A DNA stretch of 64,000 nucleotides from a bacterium. GTDB taxonomy: Bacteria; Pseudomonadota; Alphaproteobacteria; Caulobacterales; Hyphomonadaceae. Location of the stretch: NCBI GenBank assembly GCA_016125045.1, contig WGML01000004.1, positions 62,001 through 126,000 on the forward strand, written 5' to 3'. Position numbers and translations under genes: made by a program. Below, in pieces: positions 18,210 to 26,606 of this stretch; the stretch's first letter is position 1; each line of letters begins with the position of its first letter. A model generated the notes under the pieces. It did no database searches and had not been told where the DNA came from. It was given only the letters and a program-made list of their open reading frames with translations.

Positions 18210-18765
18210 TCGCGCGGCAATCCCGGTCCTGCGAACAGAGCGACTGGTGCTGCGGCCGCATGAAGTGTCGGACTTCGAGGCGAGCTTCAGCCTTTGGAGC
18301 GACGCTCAGGTTGTGCGCTTCATCGGTGGGCGAGCGTCCACCGAGGAAGAAGTGTGGGCCCGGGTGCTGCGGTATGCCGGGCACTGGTCTTTGTTCGGGT
18401 TCGGCTACTGGTTGGTTGAAACCCCCGATGGCGGCTTTCTTGGCGAGATCGGGATCGCCACGGGACGGGTAGGGGTGACGCCCAGCATCGCGGGTGAGCC
18501 TGAAATGGGCTGGGCGTTCCGACCGGCGGCTCAGGGGCGGGGATACGCACGCGAGGCGATGCGCGCGGTGATCGGATGGGCGGACGCCGCCTTGTGTGCG
18601 CAGCGGCTCGTCAGCCTGATCGAGCCTCGGAATGCGAGGTCGGTGCGGGCGGCCGAAGACGTCGGGTTCACGCTCCGCGGTGAGGCGAGATATCGCGATG
18701 CGCCAAGTCTCGTGCTCGAGCGCGCACGATGCATTGAGGAAGGCATGACCGGAGCAGGCGGATGA
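18190..18765 (+). CDS. GNAT acetyltransferase, RimJ/RimL-like
   Basis: A 191-aa cytoplasmic N-acetyltransferase. RTERLVLRP near the N-terminus is the usual opening of RimJ/RimL-type proteins; the acetyl-CoA pocket is GWAFRPAAQGRGYAREAM, with the R/Q-x-x-G-x-G/A pyrophosphate-binding signature, and LIEPRNARSVRAAEDVGF is the canonical C-terminal motif. ATG 18190 gives the right start and overlaps the end of astB by 20 bp, so the gene belongs to the AST transcript. Its acceptor is unknown; position suggests an amino-acid metabolite or a protein linked to arginine use, but this is inference. Confidence 0.9.
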   Translation: MTFSGLDRAAIPVLRTERLVLRPHEVSDFEASFSLWSDAQVVRFIGGRASTEEEVWARVLRYAGHWSLFGFGYWLVETPDGGFLGEIGIATGRVGVTPSIAGEPEMGWAFRPAAQGRGYAREAMRAVIGWADAALCAQRLVSLIEPRNARSVRAAEDVGFTLRGEARYRDAPSLVLERARCIEEGMTGAGG

Positions 18766-20228
18766 CCGATTTCATTCTGGCGCTTGACCAGGGGACTACC
18801 TCGTCCCGGGCGATGGCGATTGATCTGAAGGGGACGATTCTCGGCCTTGGACAGGAAGCGTTTCCGCAGGTTTTTCCGCAAGCTGGCTGGGTTGAGCATG
18901 ACCCGGAAGCGATCTGGTCGTCGACGGTCAGATCCGCGCGCGCTGCGCTGGCCGCCGCGGCGGGCGGGCGGGCGGTTGCGATCGGTGTGACGAACCAGCG
19001 AGAAACCGTGGTGGTGTGGGACCGTGCAACGGGGGAACTCATCCACAACGCTATCGTGTGGCAAGACAGGCGGACCACGGGGATCGTTCAGGCGCTGCAG
19101 CGGCAGGGCGAAGAGGGGCGGATATCGGACCAGACCGGACTGGTTCTCGATCCCTATTTCTCCGCCACCAAGATCGCCTGGATCCTCGATCATGTGGACG
19201 GCGCACGGGCGCGCGCGGAGCGGGGCGAGCTTGCATGCGGGACGATCGACAGCTTTCTGATCCACCGCCTGACCGAGGGGCGCGTACACGCAACCGACGC
19301 GACCAATGCGTCGCGCACCTCGCTCTTTGATATATCCGCCGGTCGCTGGGATGAGGGTCTCTGCGCCCTGTTCCGGGTCCCGATGTCGATGTTGCCCGAG
19401 GTGCGGTCGTCGGATGGTTTTTTCGGCGAGACGTCCCTGTTCGGTTCCGCGCTTGCGATCACCGGCGTCGCGGGCGATCAGCAGGCCGCGCTCGTTGGCC
19501 AGGCCTGCCTCGCGGCCGGAGAGGCGAAATGCACCTACGGGACGGGCGCATTTCTCGTTCTGAACACCGGTGCGGGCAGGGTTCGATCACGTCAGCGGAT
19601 GCTGTCGACGATCGCCTATCGGGTCGGAGACAAGACGACCTATGCGATCGAGGGTTCGATCCTCTCGGCGGGGACGACGATCCAATGGCTGCGCGATCAG
19701 CTTGGCGTCATTCGCGACGGCGCGCATGCCGGCGAACTGGCGGCGAGTGTCGAAGATTCCGGCGGGGTGCATCTGGTGCCTGCTTTCACCGGCCTTGGCG
19801 CGCCCTACTGGGATCCGGATGCGCGCGGCGCGATCCTTGGGCTCACGCGCGGAACCTCCATCGCCCACATCGCGCGCGCCGCGCTCGAGGCGACCGTGTT
19901 CCAGACGGCGGAAGTGGTTGAAGCGATGCGGATCGACGGCGCCGAGTTGCGGTCGCTGAAGGTCGACGGCGGGATGGCGCGCAATGACTGGATGCTCGGG
20001 TTCCTGGCCGATATCGTGCGGGCGCCGGTGCTGCGGCCGACAAATACAGAGACGACCGTGCTCGGCGCCGCGATGCTGGCGGGGGTCGGGGCGGGAGTGT
20101 TTGCATCGCTGGACGAGGCGGCCGGCGCATGGACGCTCGATCGCAGATTCGAGCCCGCCGCGCAGGATCGTTCAGCCGGGCTGATGGCGGACTGGCGCAG
20201 ATCGGTCCAGCGCGTGAGGAGCTCGTAA
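18762..20228 (+). CDS. glpK: Glycerol kinase
   Basis: A 488-aa FGGY-family kinase that phosphorylates glycerol to sn-glycerol 3-phosphate. The N-terminal nucleotide motif is LALDQGTTSSRAM; QAGWVEHDPEAIW, TNQRETVVVWDR, NAIVWQDRRT and FTGLGAPYWDPDARGAI are glycerol-kinase-specific, and KVDGGMARNDWMLGFLADI is the second FGGY signature region. Full length. The start overlaps the GNAT stop by 4 nt, and the stop TAA shares its last base with the ATG of the HMG-CoA lyase gene. No glpD, glpF or glpR is nearby, so its placement in an arginine operon is unexpected. Confidence 0.97.
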   Translation: MTDFILALDQGTTSSRAMAIDLKGTILGLGQEAFPQVFPQAGWVEHDPEAIWSSTVRSARAALAAAAGGRAVAIGVTNQRETVVVWDRATGELIHNAIVWQDRRTTGIVQALQRQGEEGRISDQTGLVLDPYFSATKIAWILDHVDGARARAERGELACGTIDSFLIHRLTEGRVHATDATNASRTSLFDISAGRWDEGLCALFRVPMSMLPEVRSSDGFFGETSLFGSALAITGVAGDQQAALVGQACLAAGEAKCTYGTGAFLVLNTGAGRVRSRQRMLSTIAYRVGDKTTYAIEGSILSAGTTIQWLRDQLGVIRDGAHAGELAASVEDSGGVHLVPAFTGLGAPYWDPDARGAILGLTRGTSIAHIARAALEATVFQTAEVVEAMRIDGAELRSLKVDGGMARNDWMLGFLADIVRAPVLRPTNTETTVLGAAMLAGVGAGVFASLDEAAGAWTLDRRFEPAAQDRSAGLMADWRRSVQRVRSS

Positions 20229-21133
20229 TGGCGACCCGGATCGAACTGGTTGAAGTTTCTGCGCGCGATGGGCTGCAGAACGAGCCCGGGTTTCTTCCGA
20301 CGGCCGACAAGCTTGAGCTGATCCGCCGCTCGATCGCGGCGGGATACCGGCGCATCGAGGTCGCGAGTTTCGTTCACCCGGGGCGGGTTCCGCAGATGGC
20401 CGACGCCGAGGCCGTGTGTGAGGGCTTGCCGCCGGCCGGCGGAGCGACGCGGATCGGACTTGTCCTCAACAAGCGCGGCGCGTTGCGGGCGTTGGCGACG
20501 CAGGTAGAGGAACTCGGCGCTGTGGCCTGTGCGGCGGACGGATTCGCCACACGCAATCAGGGGCGAACCGCCGATGAAACCGTCGAGGACGCGCTCGAAA
20601 TCCTTCGGCTGGCGAGAGAGAACGGCCGCTCGGCCCAGGCGACGATTTCGGTCGCCTTCGGCTGTCCGTTCGACGGCGAAGTCGACCCAGGCCGCGTGGG
20701 CGAAATCGCCGGAAAACTGGCGGAGGGGGGAGCCCGCGAGATCGGACTTGGCGATACCATCGGCATCGCGGTTCCCTCGCAGGTGCGGCGGGTGATGCGT
20801 GAAGTGGCGAAGGCGGCCCCGAGAACACCGATCCGTCTGCATTTCCACAATACGCGCAACACCGCGGTCGCAAACGCCTGGGCCGGCGTAGAGGAGGGTG
20901 CGTCGACGCTCGATGGCTCGATCGGCGGGATCGGCGGTTGTCCGTTTGCGCCAAATGCGACCGGCAATGTCGCGAGCGAAGACCTCGTCTACATGCTGGA
21001 ACGCTCAGGCGTATCGACGGGGATTGATCTCGACGCGCTGATTGCGACCGCAAGCTGGCTGTCCGAACGTATGGGGCGCCCCCTGCCGGGGTTGGTGAGC
21101 CGAGCGGGCGGATTTCCGCCGGCGACGAGCTAG
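20228..21133 (+). CDS. hmgL: Hydroxymethylglutaryl-CoA lyase
   Basis: A 301-aa TIM-barrel enzyme that cleaves HMG-CoA to acetoacetate and acetyl-CoA, the last step of leucine degradation. Motifs: VSARDGLQNEP at the N-terminus, LGDTIGIAVPSQVR in the barrel, metal-site HFHNTRN, and the active-site Cys loop GIGGCPFAPNATGNVASEDL. Length is normal. The true start is ATG 20228, whose A is the last base of the glpK stop (TAATG); a longer in-frame version would run inside glpK. The other leucine-degradation genes that often accompany this one are not present here. Confidence 0.95.
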   Translation: MATRIELVEVSARDGLQNEPGFLPTADKLELIRRSIAAGYRRIEVASFVHPGRVPQMADAEAVCEGLPPAGGATRIGLVLNKRGALRALATQVEELGAVACAADGFATRNQGRTADETVEDALEILRLARENGRSAQATISVAFGCPFDGEVDPGRVGEIAGKLAEGGAREIGLGDTIGIAVPSQVRRVMREVAKAAPRTPIRLHFHNTRNTAVANAWAGVEEGASTLDGSIGGIGGCPFAPNATGNVASEDLVYMLERSGVSTGIDLDALIATASWLSERMGRPLPGLVSRAGGFPPATS

Positions 21134-21295
21134 GAACGCTGGCGCAGCGGCGATCACGATTTGGCGACGGCGCCGCTTCGCCGCATTTGCGCCGCGCGGG
21201 GCGTGGAGCGTTCTGCCTGCGGGTCGCGGCTTTCCTCCCGCAGCTCGAGGCGGCTATAAGCGTCCGGAAGCGAAGCCGATTACGGGAGACGCCCT

Positions 21296-22141
21296 ATGTG
21301 CAACGACCATCACTCAAGCGACGCGGTTTCGACCCGCATCCTGGGCAAGGACATGCACCGGCGGGACCTTGTGCGCGGGCTTTGGACCGGGTCCATGGTG
21401 CTCATGGCGACCGGCGCGGCGGGATGCGTCACCAATCCTGAAACCGGCAATCAGAATTTCCTTCTGTTCGCGCCCGACGATGCATCGCTGAAGGCGATGG
21501 CGCTCCAGGCCTGGAACGAGACCAAGAAGGAAACGCCGATATCCCGGGACCGGGCGGCAAACGCGCTGATGGGCCGGGTGGGGCCGAAGATCGCGCAGGC
21601 CGCGAACCGGCCCAATGATGACTGGGAATTCGTCGTCTTCGATTCCGAGGAAAAGAACGCGTTCGTGCTGCCCGGAGGCAAGGTCGGCTTCTACAAGGGG
21701 CTGATCGACTTCTCGGACAGCGAGGATCAGGTGGCGGCGGTGCTTGGCCATGAGGTTGGCCATGTGACGGACCGCCACGCCGCGCAACGCATCAGCCAGC
21801 AGACGGCGGCGCAACTCGGCCTCGCGATCGGCGGCGTTGCGGTGAGTGCGAGCGACATGGACAACAGTCAGAAACAACTGATCATGGCGGGACTTGGCGT
21901 CGGCGCGACGGTCGGGCTCATCCTGCCGTTTTCGCGCCAGCAGGAATTGGCGGCCGACAAGCTGGGCGTCCGGTACATGCACGCGGCGGGCTATGACGCA
22001 CGGGAAGCCGTGCGCCTCTGGGAGAAGATGGGGTCGTCCGGTGGGGCGCCGCCGGAATGGATGTCGACGCATCCAAGCCCACAGACCCGGGTTCGGGAAC
22101 TGCGTGAGTTCATCAACAACAATGGCTATGGGCTCGCCTGA
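21296..22141 (+). CDS. M48 family zinc metalloprotease, lipoprotein
   Basis: A 281-aa periplasmic protease of the LoiP/YggG-BepA group, expected to degrade misfolded envelope proteins. A signal sequence containing RRDLVRGLW and a hydrophobic stretch ends in the lipobox-like ATGAAGC with Cys44, so the protein is probably membrane-anchored. The zinc motif is H152-E-V-G-H156 in AAVLGHEVGHVTDRHAAQR, with a third ligand at E217 in QQELAADKLG. The segment FVLPGGKVGFYKGLI is also typical of the family. The start ATG 21296 follows GGGAGACG. It is a single gene with a 162-bp upstream gap. Confidence 0.92.
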   Translation: MCNDHHSSDAVSTRILGKDMHRRDLVRGLWTGSMVLMATGAAGCVTNPETGNQNFLLFAPDDASLKAMALQAWNETKKETPISRDRAANALMGRVGPKIAQAANRPNDDWEFVVFDSEEKNAFVLPGGKVGFYKGLIDFSDSEDQVAAVLGHEVGHVTDRHAAQRISQQTAAQLGLAIGGVAVSASDMDNSQKQLIMAGLGVGATVGLILPFSRQQELAADKLGVRYMHAAGYDAREAVRLWEKMGSSGGAPPEWMSTHPSPQTRVRELREFINNNGYGLA

Positions 22142-22212
22142 TCGGCTCGTATGTCGGGGTGGTTGACGCGTCGTTTCGGCGGCCCCGGTTGCGCGCCTGT
22201 GACAAACGGGAA

Positions 22213-24021
22213 ATGATCCCGTCCATGGCGGGTTCCTTTAAAGTCATCGGGAATGGTCGGCGGATCAGCGGATCGGCGCGCGCGCCGTGGACCGCTCTCC
22301 TTACCTTGCTTGCTCTGCTGGTCGTCGCGGCGTGCGCCGCGCCCGCGCGGGTGATCGTCGATGCGGAGGGAGAGGCGATCGCGAGGGTCGATACCGCACA
22401 CGGGGCGATCCCGGCCCGGCCGAACATCCTGTTGATCGTCGCGGAAGATCTGTCCATGCGCGTTGGCGCATTTGGAGACTCTGTCGCGCGAACGCCCCGG
22501 CTTGACCAGCTTGCGGCCGAAGGGGTGCGGTTCTCGCGGGTCTACACGGCCGCTCCGGTCTGCGCGCCGAGCCGCGCCGCGCTGATCACGGGGATGCATC
22601 AGGAGGCGATCGGAGCGCAGCACATGCGAACGAGCGCGCCGGGCGGAGGCGATGGTGGGGCGGGTTACGCTTATCTGGCGACGCCGCCGGTCGGAACAAA
22701 GGCTTTCCCCGAGCTTTTGAGGGCCGCCGGATACAGAACCGTCAACGCTTTCAAGACCGACTACCAATTTGGGGAACCGTTCACGATCTGGGATGCCCAG
22801 CGGGCGTCGTTGACGCCATGGCGGGAAGACCGGGACGAGCGGCCGTTCTTCGCCATGGTAAATCTGCTCGTGACCCATGAGAGCTATCTCTGGCCCACCA
22901 CACGACCATCGCCAACACCGCTTGAGGCAAGGACGGGCGAACGCAATGCGCGCGAGCTCGGGGCCCATCCGCGGCTGACGGACCCTGCGAGCGTGATCGT
23001 TCCGCCTCAGCTCCCCGACACCCCCGTCGTGCGGGAGGACATCGCGAGGCACTATGACAATGTCGCCATCATGGATGGGCAAGTCGGCGAAATCCTGGAT
23101 GCGCTGCGGGCCGATGGGTTGGCGGAGGCCACGGTCGTGATCTGGACCACTGACCATGGCGATGGTCTGCCCCACGCCAAGCGGCGGCTCTCGCCCGCGG
23201 GGCTCAACGTGCCGATGATCGTGCGGTTTCCGGATCGTCGACAGGCGGGAGACATGCGCAAGGACCTCGTCAGCTTCGTTGACCTAGGTCCAAGCATCCT
23301 GGCGTTGGCAGGGGTTGCGCCACCGGCGGGACTGCACGGCGCCCCTGCAATTGAACGGCCGTCGGGACGCAGCATGGTCTTCGCGGCGGCCGACCGCATG
23401 GATACGAATCCCGGAAAGTGGCGGGCGGTGGTGGATAGCCGGTTTCTCTATCGGCGCAACGACCGGCCCGAAACACCCATGCTCGCACCGCTGTCCTACC
23501 GCGACAGCCTGCCGACCATGGCCGAGCTGTGGCGGCTGAAGGCGGAGGGCGGGCTGACGCCCGTGCAGGCGGAACAGTTTGCAGTGAACCTGCCGCCCGA
23601 AGCGCTTTATGACCTCACGGCCGATCCCGACGCGGTTCGCAATCTGGCGGGTGAGCCCGAACATGCAGCCGATCTGGAGAGGCTTCGCCGCGCGCTCACG
23701 GCGCATGCCGCCGCGGTGGGCGATCTCTCCGTCATCCCGGAACGACAGATGATGGAGCGGATGTGGCCCGGGGGCGTCCAGCCGGTCACAGCGGTCCCGG
23801 TTGTCGCCCGATCCGGCTCGCCGGGCGCGACGCTGGTGTCGATTGCGTCGTCGACGCCGGGCGCCTTGATCGGCTATCGGTTTGACGACGATGCGCCGGG
23901 GTCCTGGCGGCTCTACACGGCGCCGTTCTCGCTCGGGCGCGGGGTCGGGGTCACAGCCAAGGCGATTCGATACGGATATGCCGAGAGCGCTGAAGCGCGA
24001 CTTGCCGCGACGGTGGACTGA
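22213..24021 (+). CDS. Sulfatase, lipoprotein, with C-terminal chitobiase-like domain
   Basis: About 600 residues. The formylglycine motif is CAPSRAALITG (Cys near 117), so the enzyme needs an FGE- or AtsB-type activator encoded elsewhere. The N-terminus has a hydrophobic segment ending in VVAAC, a probable lipobox, so the protein should be anchored in the envelope. The metal site begins PNILLIVAEDLS, where the usual DD is ED. HGDGLPHAKR is another sulfatase landmark. After about residue 530 a beta-rich tail (GYRFDDDAPGSWRLYTAPF, AKAIRYGYAES) resembles the chitobiase/beta-hexosaminidase C-terminal domain, often linked to carbohydrate substrates. The start is uncertain (ATG 22213, ATG 22225 or GTG 22159). 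It is followed directly by a second sulfatase. Confidence 0.88.
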   Translation: MIPSMAGSFKVIGNGRRISGSARAPWTALLTLLALLVVAACAAPARVIVDAEGEAIARVDTAHGAIPARPNILLIVAEDLSMRVGAFGDSVARTPRLDQLAAEGVRFSRVYTAAPVCAPSRAALITGMHQEAIGAQHMRTSAPGGGDGGAGYAYLATPPVGTKAFPELLRAAGYRTVNAFKTDYQFGEPFTIWDAQRASLTPWREDRDERPFFAMVNLLVTHESYLWPTTRPSPTPLEARTGERNARELGAHPRLTDPASVIVPPQLPDTPVVREDIARHYDNVAIMDGQVGEILDALRADGLAEATVVIWTTDHGDGLPHAKRRLSPAGLNVPMIVRFPDRRQAGDMRKDLVSFVDLGPSILALAGVAPPAGLHGAPAIERPSGRSMVFAAADRMDTNPGKWRAVVDSRFLYRRNDRPETPMLAPLSYRDSLPTMAELWRLKAEGGLTPVQAEQFAVNLPPEALYDLTADPDAVRNLAGEPEHAADLERLRRALTAHAAAVGDLSVIPERQMMERMWPGGVQPVTAVPVVARSGSPGATLVSIASSTPGALIGYRFDDDAPGSWRLYTAPFSLGRGVGVTAKAIRYGYAESAEARLAATVD

Positions 24022-24044
24022 TGTGTGAAGACGGAGGCGTAAGC

Positions 24045-25385
24045 ATGGGGATGCAGCGCATGATCATGGCCATCCGGCAGGCCTTGCTGGCGTTGCTCGT
24101 TGCGGGCGCCGTCTCTCCCGCACTCGCGCAAGGCGGAGCGAAGCAACCCAACATCATCCTCATTCTGGCCGACGATCTCGGCTATGGGGATCTCAGCATC
24201 AACGGCTCGACCCTGTTGAAGACGCCCGAAATCGACCGGCTGGCGCGCGAGGGGGCGATGCTCAGCCATTTCTTCTCGAGCGCCAATGTCTGCACGCCGT
24301 CGCGGGCGGGCCTGCTCACCGGTCGATACGCCGCCCGGATGGGCCTCGCGCAGGGCGTGATCTTTCCTCACAGCGATTATGGCCTTCCGGCGGGCGAGGT
24401 GACCCTCGCGGAAGCCCTGAAGGAACAAGGCTACCGCACCCACATGGTCGGCAAGTGGCATCTCGGTACGGTCGAAGGGTCGTGGCCGACCGATCAGGGC
24501 TTCGAGAGCTATTTCGGCGTGCCCTACAGCAACGACATGGTTCCCCTGCCGCTGATGCGAAACCGCGAAACGCTCGAGGAGCCTGCAGCCCAGGACGAGC
24601 TGATCGGTCGCTTCACGGACGCGGCCTTGGAGGTGATCGAGCAGGCGGGCGATCACCCGTATTTTCTCTATGTGGCGCACACCGCGCCGCACATTCCACT
24701 TGCCCCGGGAGAAGGCTTTGCGGGTCGGTCGCAGGCCGGGCGCTATGGTGATGTTGTCGAGGAGCTGGACGCGAGCGTCGGGCGGCTTCGCGCCGCGGTC
24801 GAGCGGTCGGGAAAAGCGCGCGACACGCTGATCCTGTTCACCAGCGACAACGGCCCCTGGTTCCAGGGATCGAGCGGCCCCTATCGCGACCGCAAGGGCG
24901 GGACCTATGAGGGGGCCTATTCTGTGCCGCTCGTGGCCTGGCAGCCGGGGACGATTCCCGCCGGTGCGCGCAGCGACGCGATTGCGATGAACACCGACCT
25001 GTTCACGACGCTCCTGCGTCGCGCGGGTGGGACCCCGCCCACGGACCGGCCGATCGACGGCAAGGACATCTGGCCGTTGCTGCAGGGCGGACGAACAACG
25101 CCTCATGATGCGCTGTTGTTCTTCTCGAACAACAAGATCGCCGCGATCCGCACGCAAGGCTGGCGGTACGTGGTCAGATCCTTCTATCTCACCTTCGATG
25201 TCGACCTTGAACCGCGTGGCGGGAGCATGTTGTTCGACACCGTCGCGGACCCGGCTGAAACCTATGATGTGTCGGATCGCAATCCCGGTGTAGTGGAGGT
25301 CCTCCGCCAATGGGCCGAGTATGCGAGGCGCGAGCTGGAATCGATCCCGCAGAACCGCACCGGGCCGGCACCCGCGTCACGTTAG
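24045..25385 (+). CDS. Arylsulfatase A-like sulfatase, exported
   Basis: A 446-aa secreted sulfatase. The signal peptide (about 1-28) ends in VSPALAQ; then PNIILILADDLGYGD supplies the calcium-site Asp pair, and CTPSRAGLLTGRY is the formylglycine signature (Cys near 83). GKWHLG, HTAPHIPL and FTSDNGPW complete the active site. An ATG at 24021 overlaps the previous stop, but ATG 24045 has a GGAGG site 7 nt upstream and directly begins a good signal peptide, so I prefer it. Together with the preceding lipoprotein sulfatase it probably removes sulfate from a polysaccharide or glycolipid; the substrate cannot be told from sequence. Confidence 0.93.
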   Translation: MGMQRMIMAIRQALLALLVAGAVSPALAQGGAKQPNIILILADDLGYGDLSINGSTLLKTPEIDRLAREGAMLSHFFSSANVCTPSRAGLLTGRYAARMGLAQGVIFPHSDYGLPAGEVTLAEALKEQGYRTHMVGKWHLGTVEGSWPTDQGFESYFGVPYSNDMVPLPLMRNRETLEEPAAQDELIGRFTDAALEVIEQAGDHPYFLYVAHTAPHIPLAPGEGFAGRSQAGRYGDVVEELDASVGRLRAAVERSGKARDTLILFTSDNGPWFQGSSGPYRDRKGGTYEGAYSVPLVAWQPGTIPAGARSDAIAMNTDLFTTLLRRAGGTPPTDRPIDGKDIWPLLQGGRTTPHDALLFFSNNKIAAIRTQGWRYVVRSFYLTFDVDLEPRGGSMLFDTVADPAETYDVSDRNPGVVEVLRQWAEYARRELESIPQNRTGPAPASR

Positions 25386-25553
25386 CCTCAAGCGCCCCGT
25401 GGGTGCATGATGGATTTCCGTTCAGGGGTGGGTTAGCGATGCCTTCCCGCGCCCGGTTCGGCGCCATTCAAGGGGCCAGGCGGCGCATGAGAAGGACGGA
25501 AATCGGCGGTGGAGCCCCCATGGATGTCCGGCGCGTTCTCTGAGGTGGCCGAC

Positions 25554-26567
25554 ATGCGCGTGATCGTCACCGGGTGCGCCGGCTTCATCGGATACCATCT
25601 CTGCGAGGCCCTGCTCGCGCGCGGCGATCAGGTGGTCGGCGTCGATTCGGTCACGGATTATTACGATCCCGCCCTCAAGGAGGCGCGGCTCGCAAGGCTG
25701 GACCGCTCGAAAGGCTTCGAGTTTCATCGCACCGACCTCGCCGACAGCGGGGCCGTGAAGCAGATCTTCAAATCGGCGTCGGCCGCTCATGTCGTCCACC
25801 TCGCGGCGCAGGCAGGGGTTCGCTACAGCCTCAAGCGACCCGAAGCCTACATCTCCTCCAACATAGACGGCTTTCTATCGGTGCTGGAGGCGTGCCGGGC
25901 GCATCCGGTCAAGCACCTGGTGTTTGCGTCGACCTCCTCGGTGTATGGGGCGACCGGCGCCATGCCTTTCGAGGAGCGTCGCGGATCTGAGCATCCGCTG
26001 ACGCTCTATGCCGCGACCAAGAAGGCGAACGAGATGATGGCGCACACCTACGCGCATCTCTTCGGGATTCCGTCGACCGGGGTCCGGTTTTTCACCGTGT
26101 ACGGCCCATGGGGACGCCCGGACATGGCGCTGTTCATTTTCACCAAAGCCATTCTGGAAGGCCGGCCGATCCCGTTGTTCAACGGCGGCGACCTGAAACG
26201 CGACTTCACCTACGTCGACGATATCGTCGACGGCCTGCTTCGGCTCCTGCCGATGGCGCCGGGGATGGATCCGGCGTGGGACCCTGCACAGCCCAACCCG
26301 GCGACCTCGGGCGTTGCGCCCTATCGTCTGCTGAACATCGGCCGCGGCAAGACCGAGCCCTTGATGCGCTATGTCGAAGTGCTGGAGAGGCGTCTCGGCC
26401 GCAAGGCGGACATCGAGCGCTTGCCGATGCAGGATGGCGATGTGAAGGAGACGTGGGCCGACACCTCGGAACTGAAGCGGCTGACGGGTTTCGATCCGTC
26501 GACGAACATCGACGAAGGCGTTGGTCGGTTCGTCGACTGGTATCTGGACCATTACGGCCGGACCTGA
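25554..26567 (+). CDS. UDP-glucuronate 4-epimerase-like NAD-dependent epimerase
   Basis: A 337-aa short-chain dehydrogenase-type epimerase that likely interconverts UDP-glucuronate and UDP-galacturonate for surface polysaccharides. The NAD motif is TGCAGFIGYHL (Gly at 7, 10 and 13), the catalytic Tyr and Lys are Y152 and K156 in LYAATKKANE, and the Ser/Thr is in FASTSSVYG. FFTVYGPWGRPDMALF and RDFTYVDDIVDG are characteristic of the UDP-GlcA epimerase subgroup. Start at ATG 25554 after GAGGTGG. It is 168 bp after the sulfatases, which may reflect a shared polysaccharide theme. Confidence 0.93.
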   Translation: MRVIVTGCAGFIGYHLCEALLARGDQVVGVDSVTDYYDPALKEARLARLDRSKGFEFHRTDLADSGAVKQIFKSASAAHVVHLAAQAGVRYSLKRPEAYISSNIDGFLSVLEACRAHPVKHLVFASTSSVYGATGAMPFEERRGSEHPLTLYAATKKANEMMAHTYAHLFGIPSTGVRFFTVYGPWGRPDMALFIFTKAILEGRPIPLFNGGDLKRDFTYVDDIVDGLLRLLPMAPGMDPAWDPAQPNPATSGVAPYRLLNIGRGKTEPLMRYVEVLERRLGRKADIERLPMQDGDVKETWADTSELKRLTGFDPSTNIDEGVGRFVDWYLDHYGRT

Positions 26568-26606
26568 GGCGACAGGTCCCTGGCGCGGGAGCGGAGCGCG
26601 GCCCGG

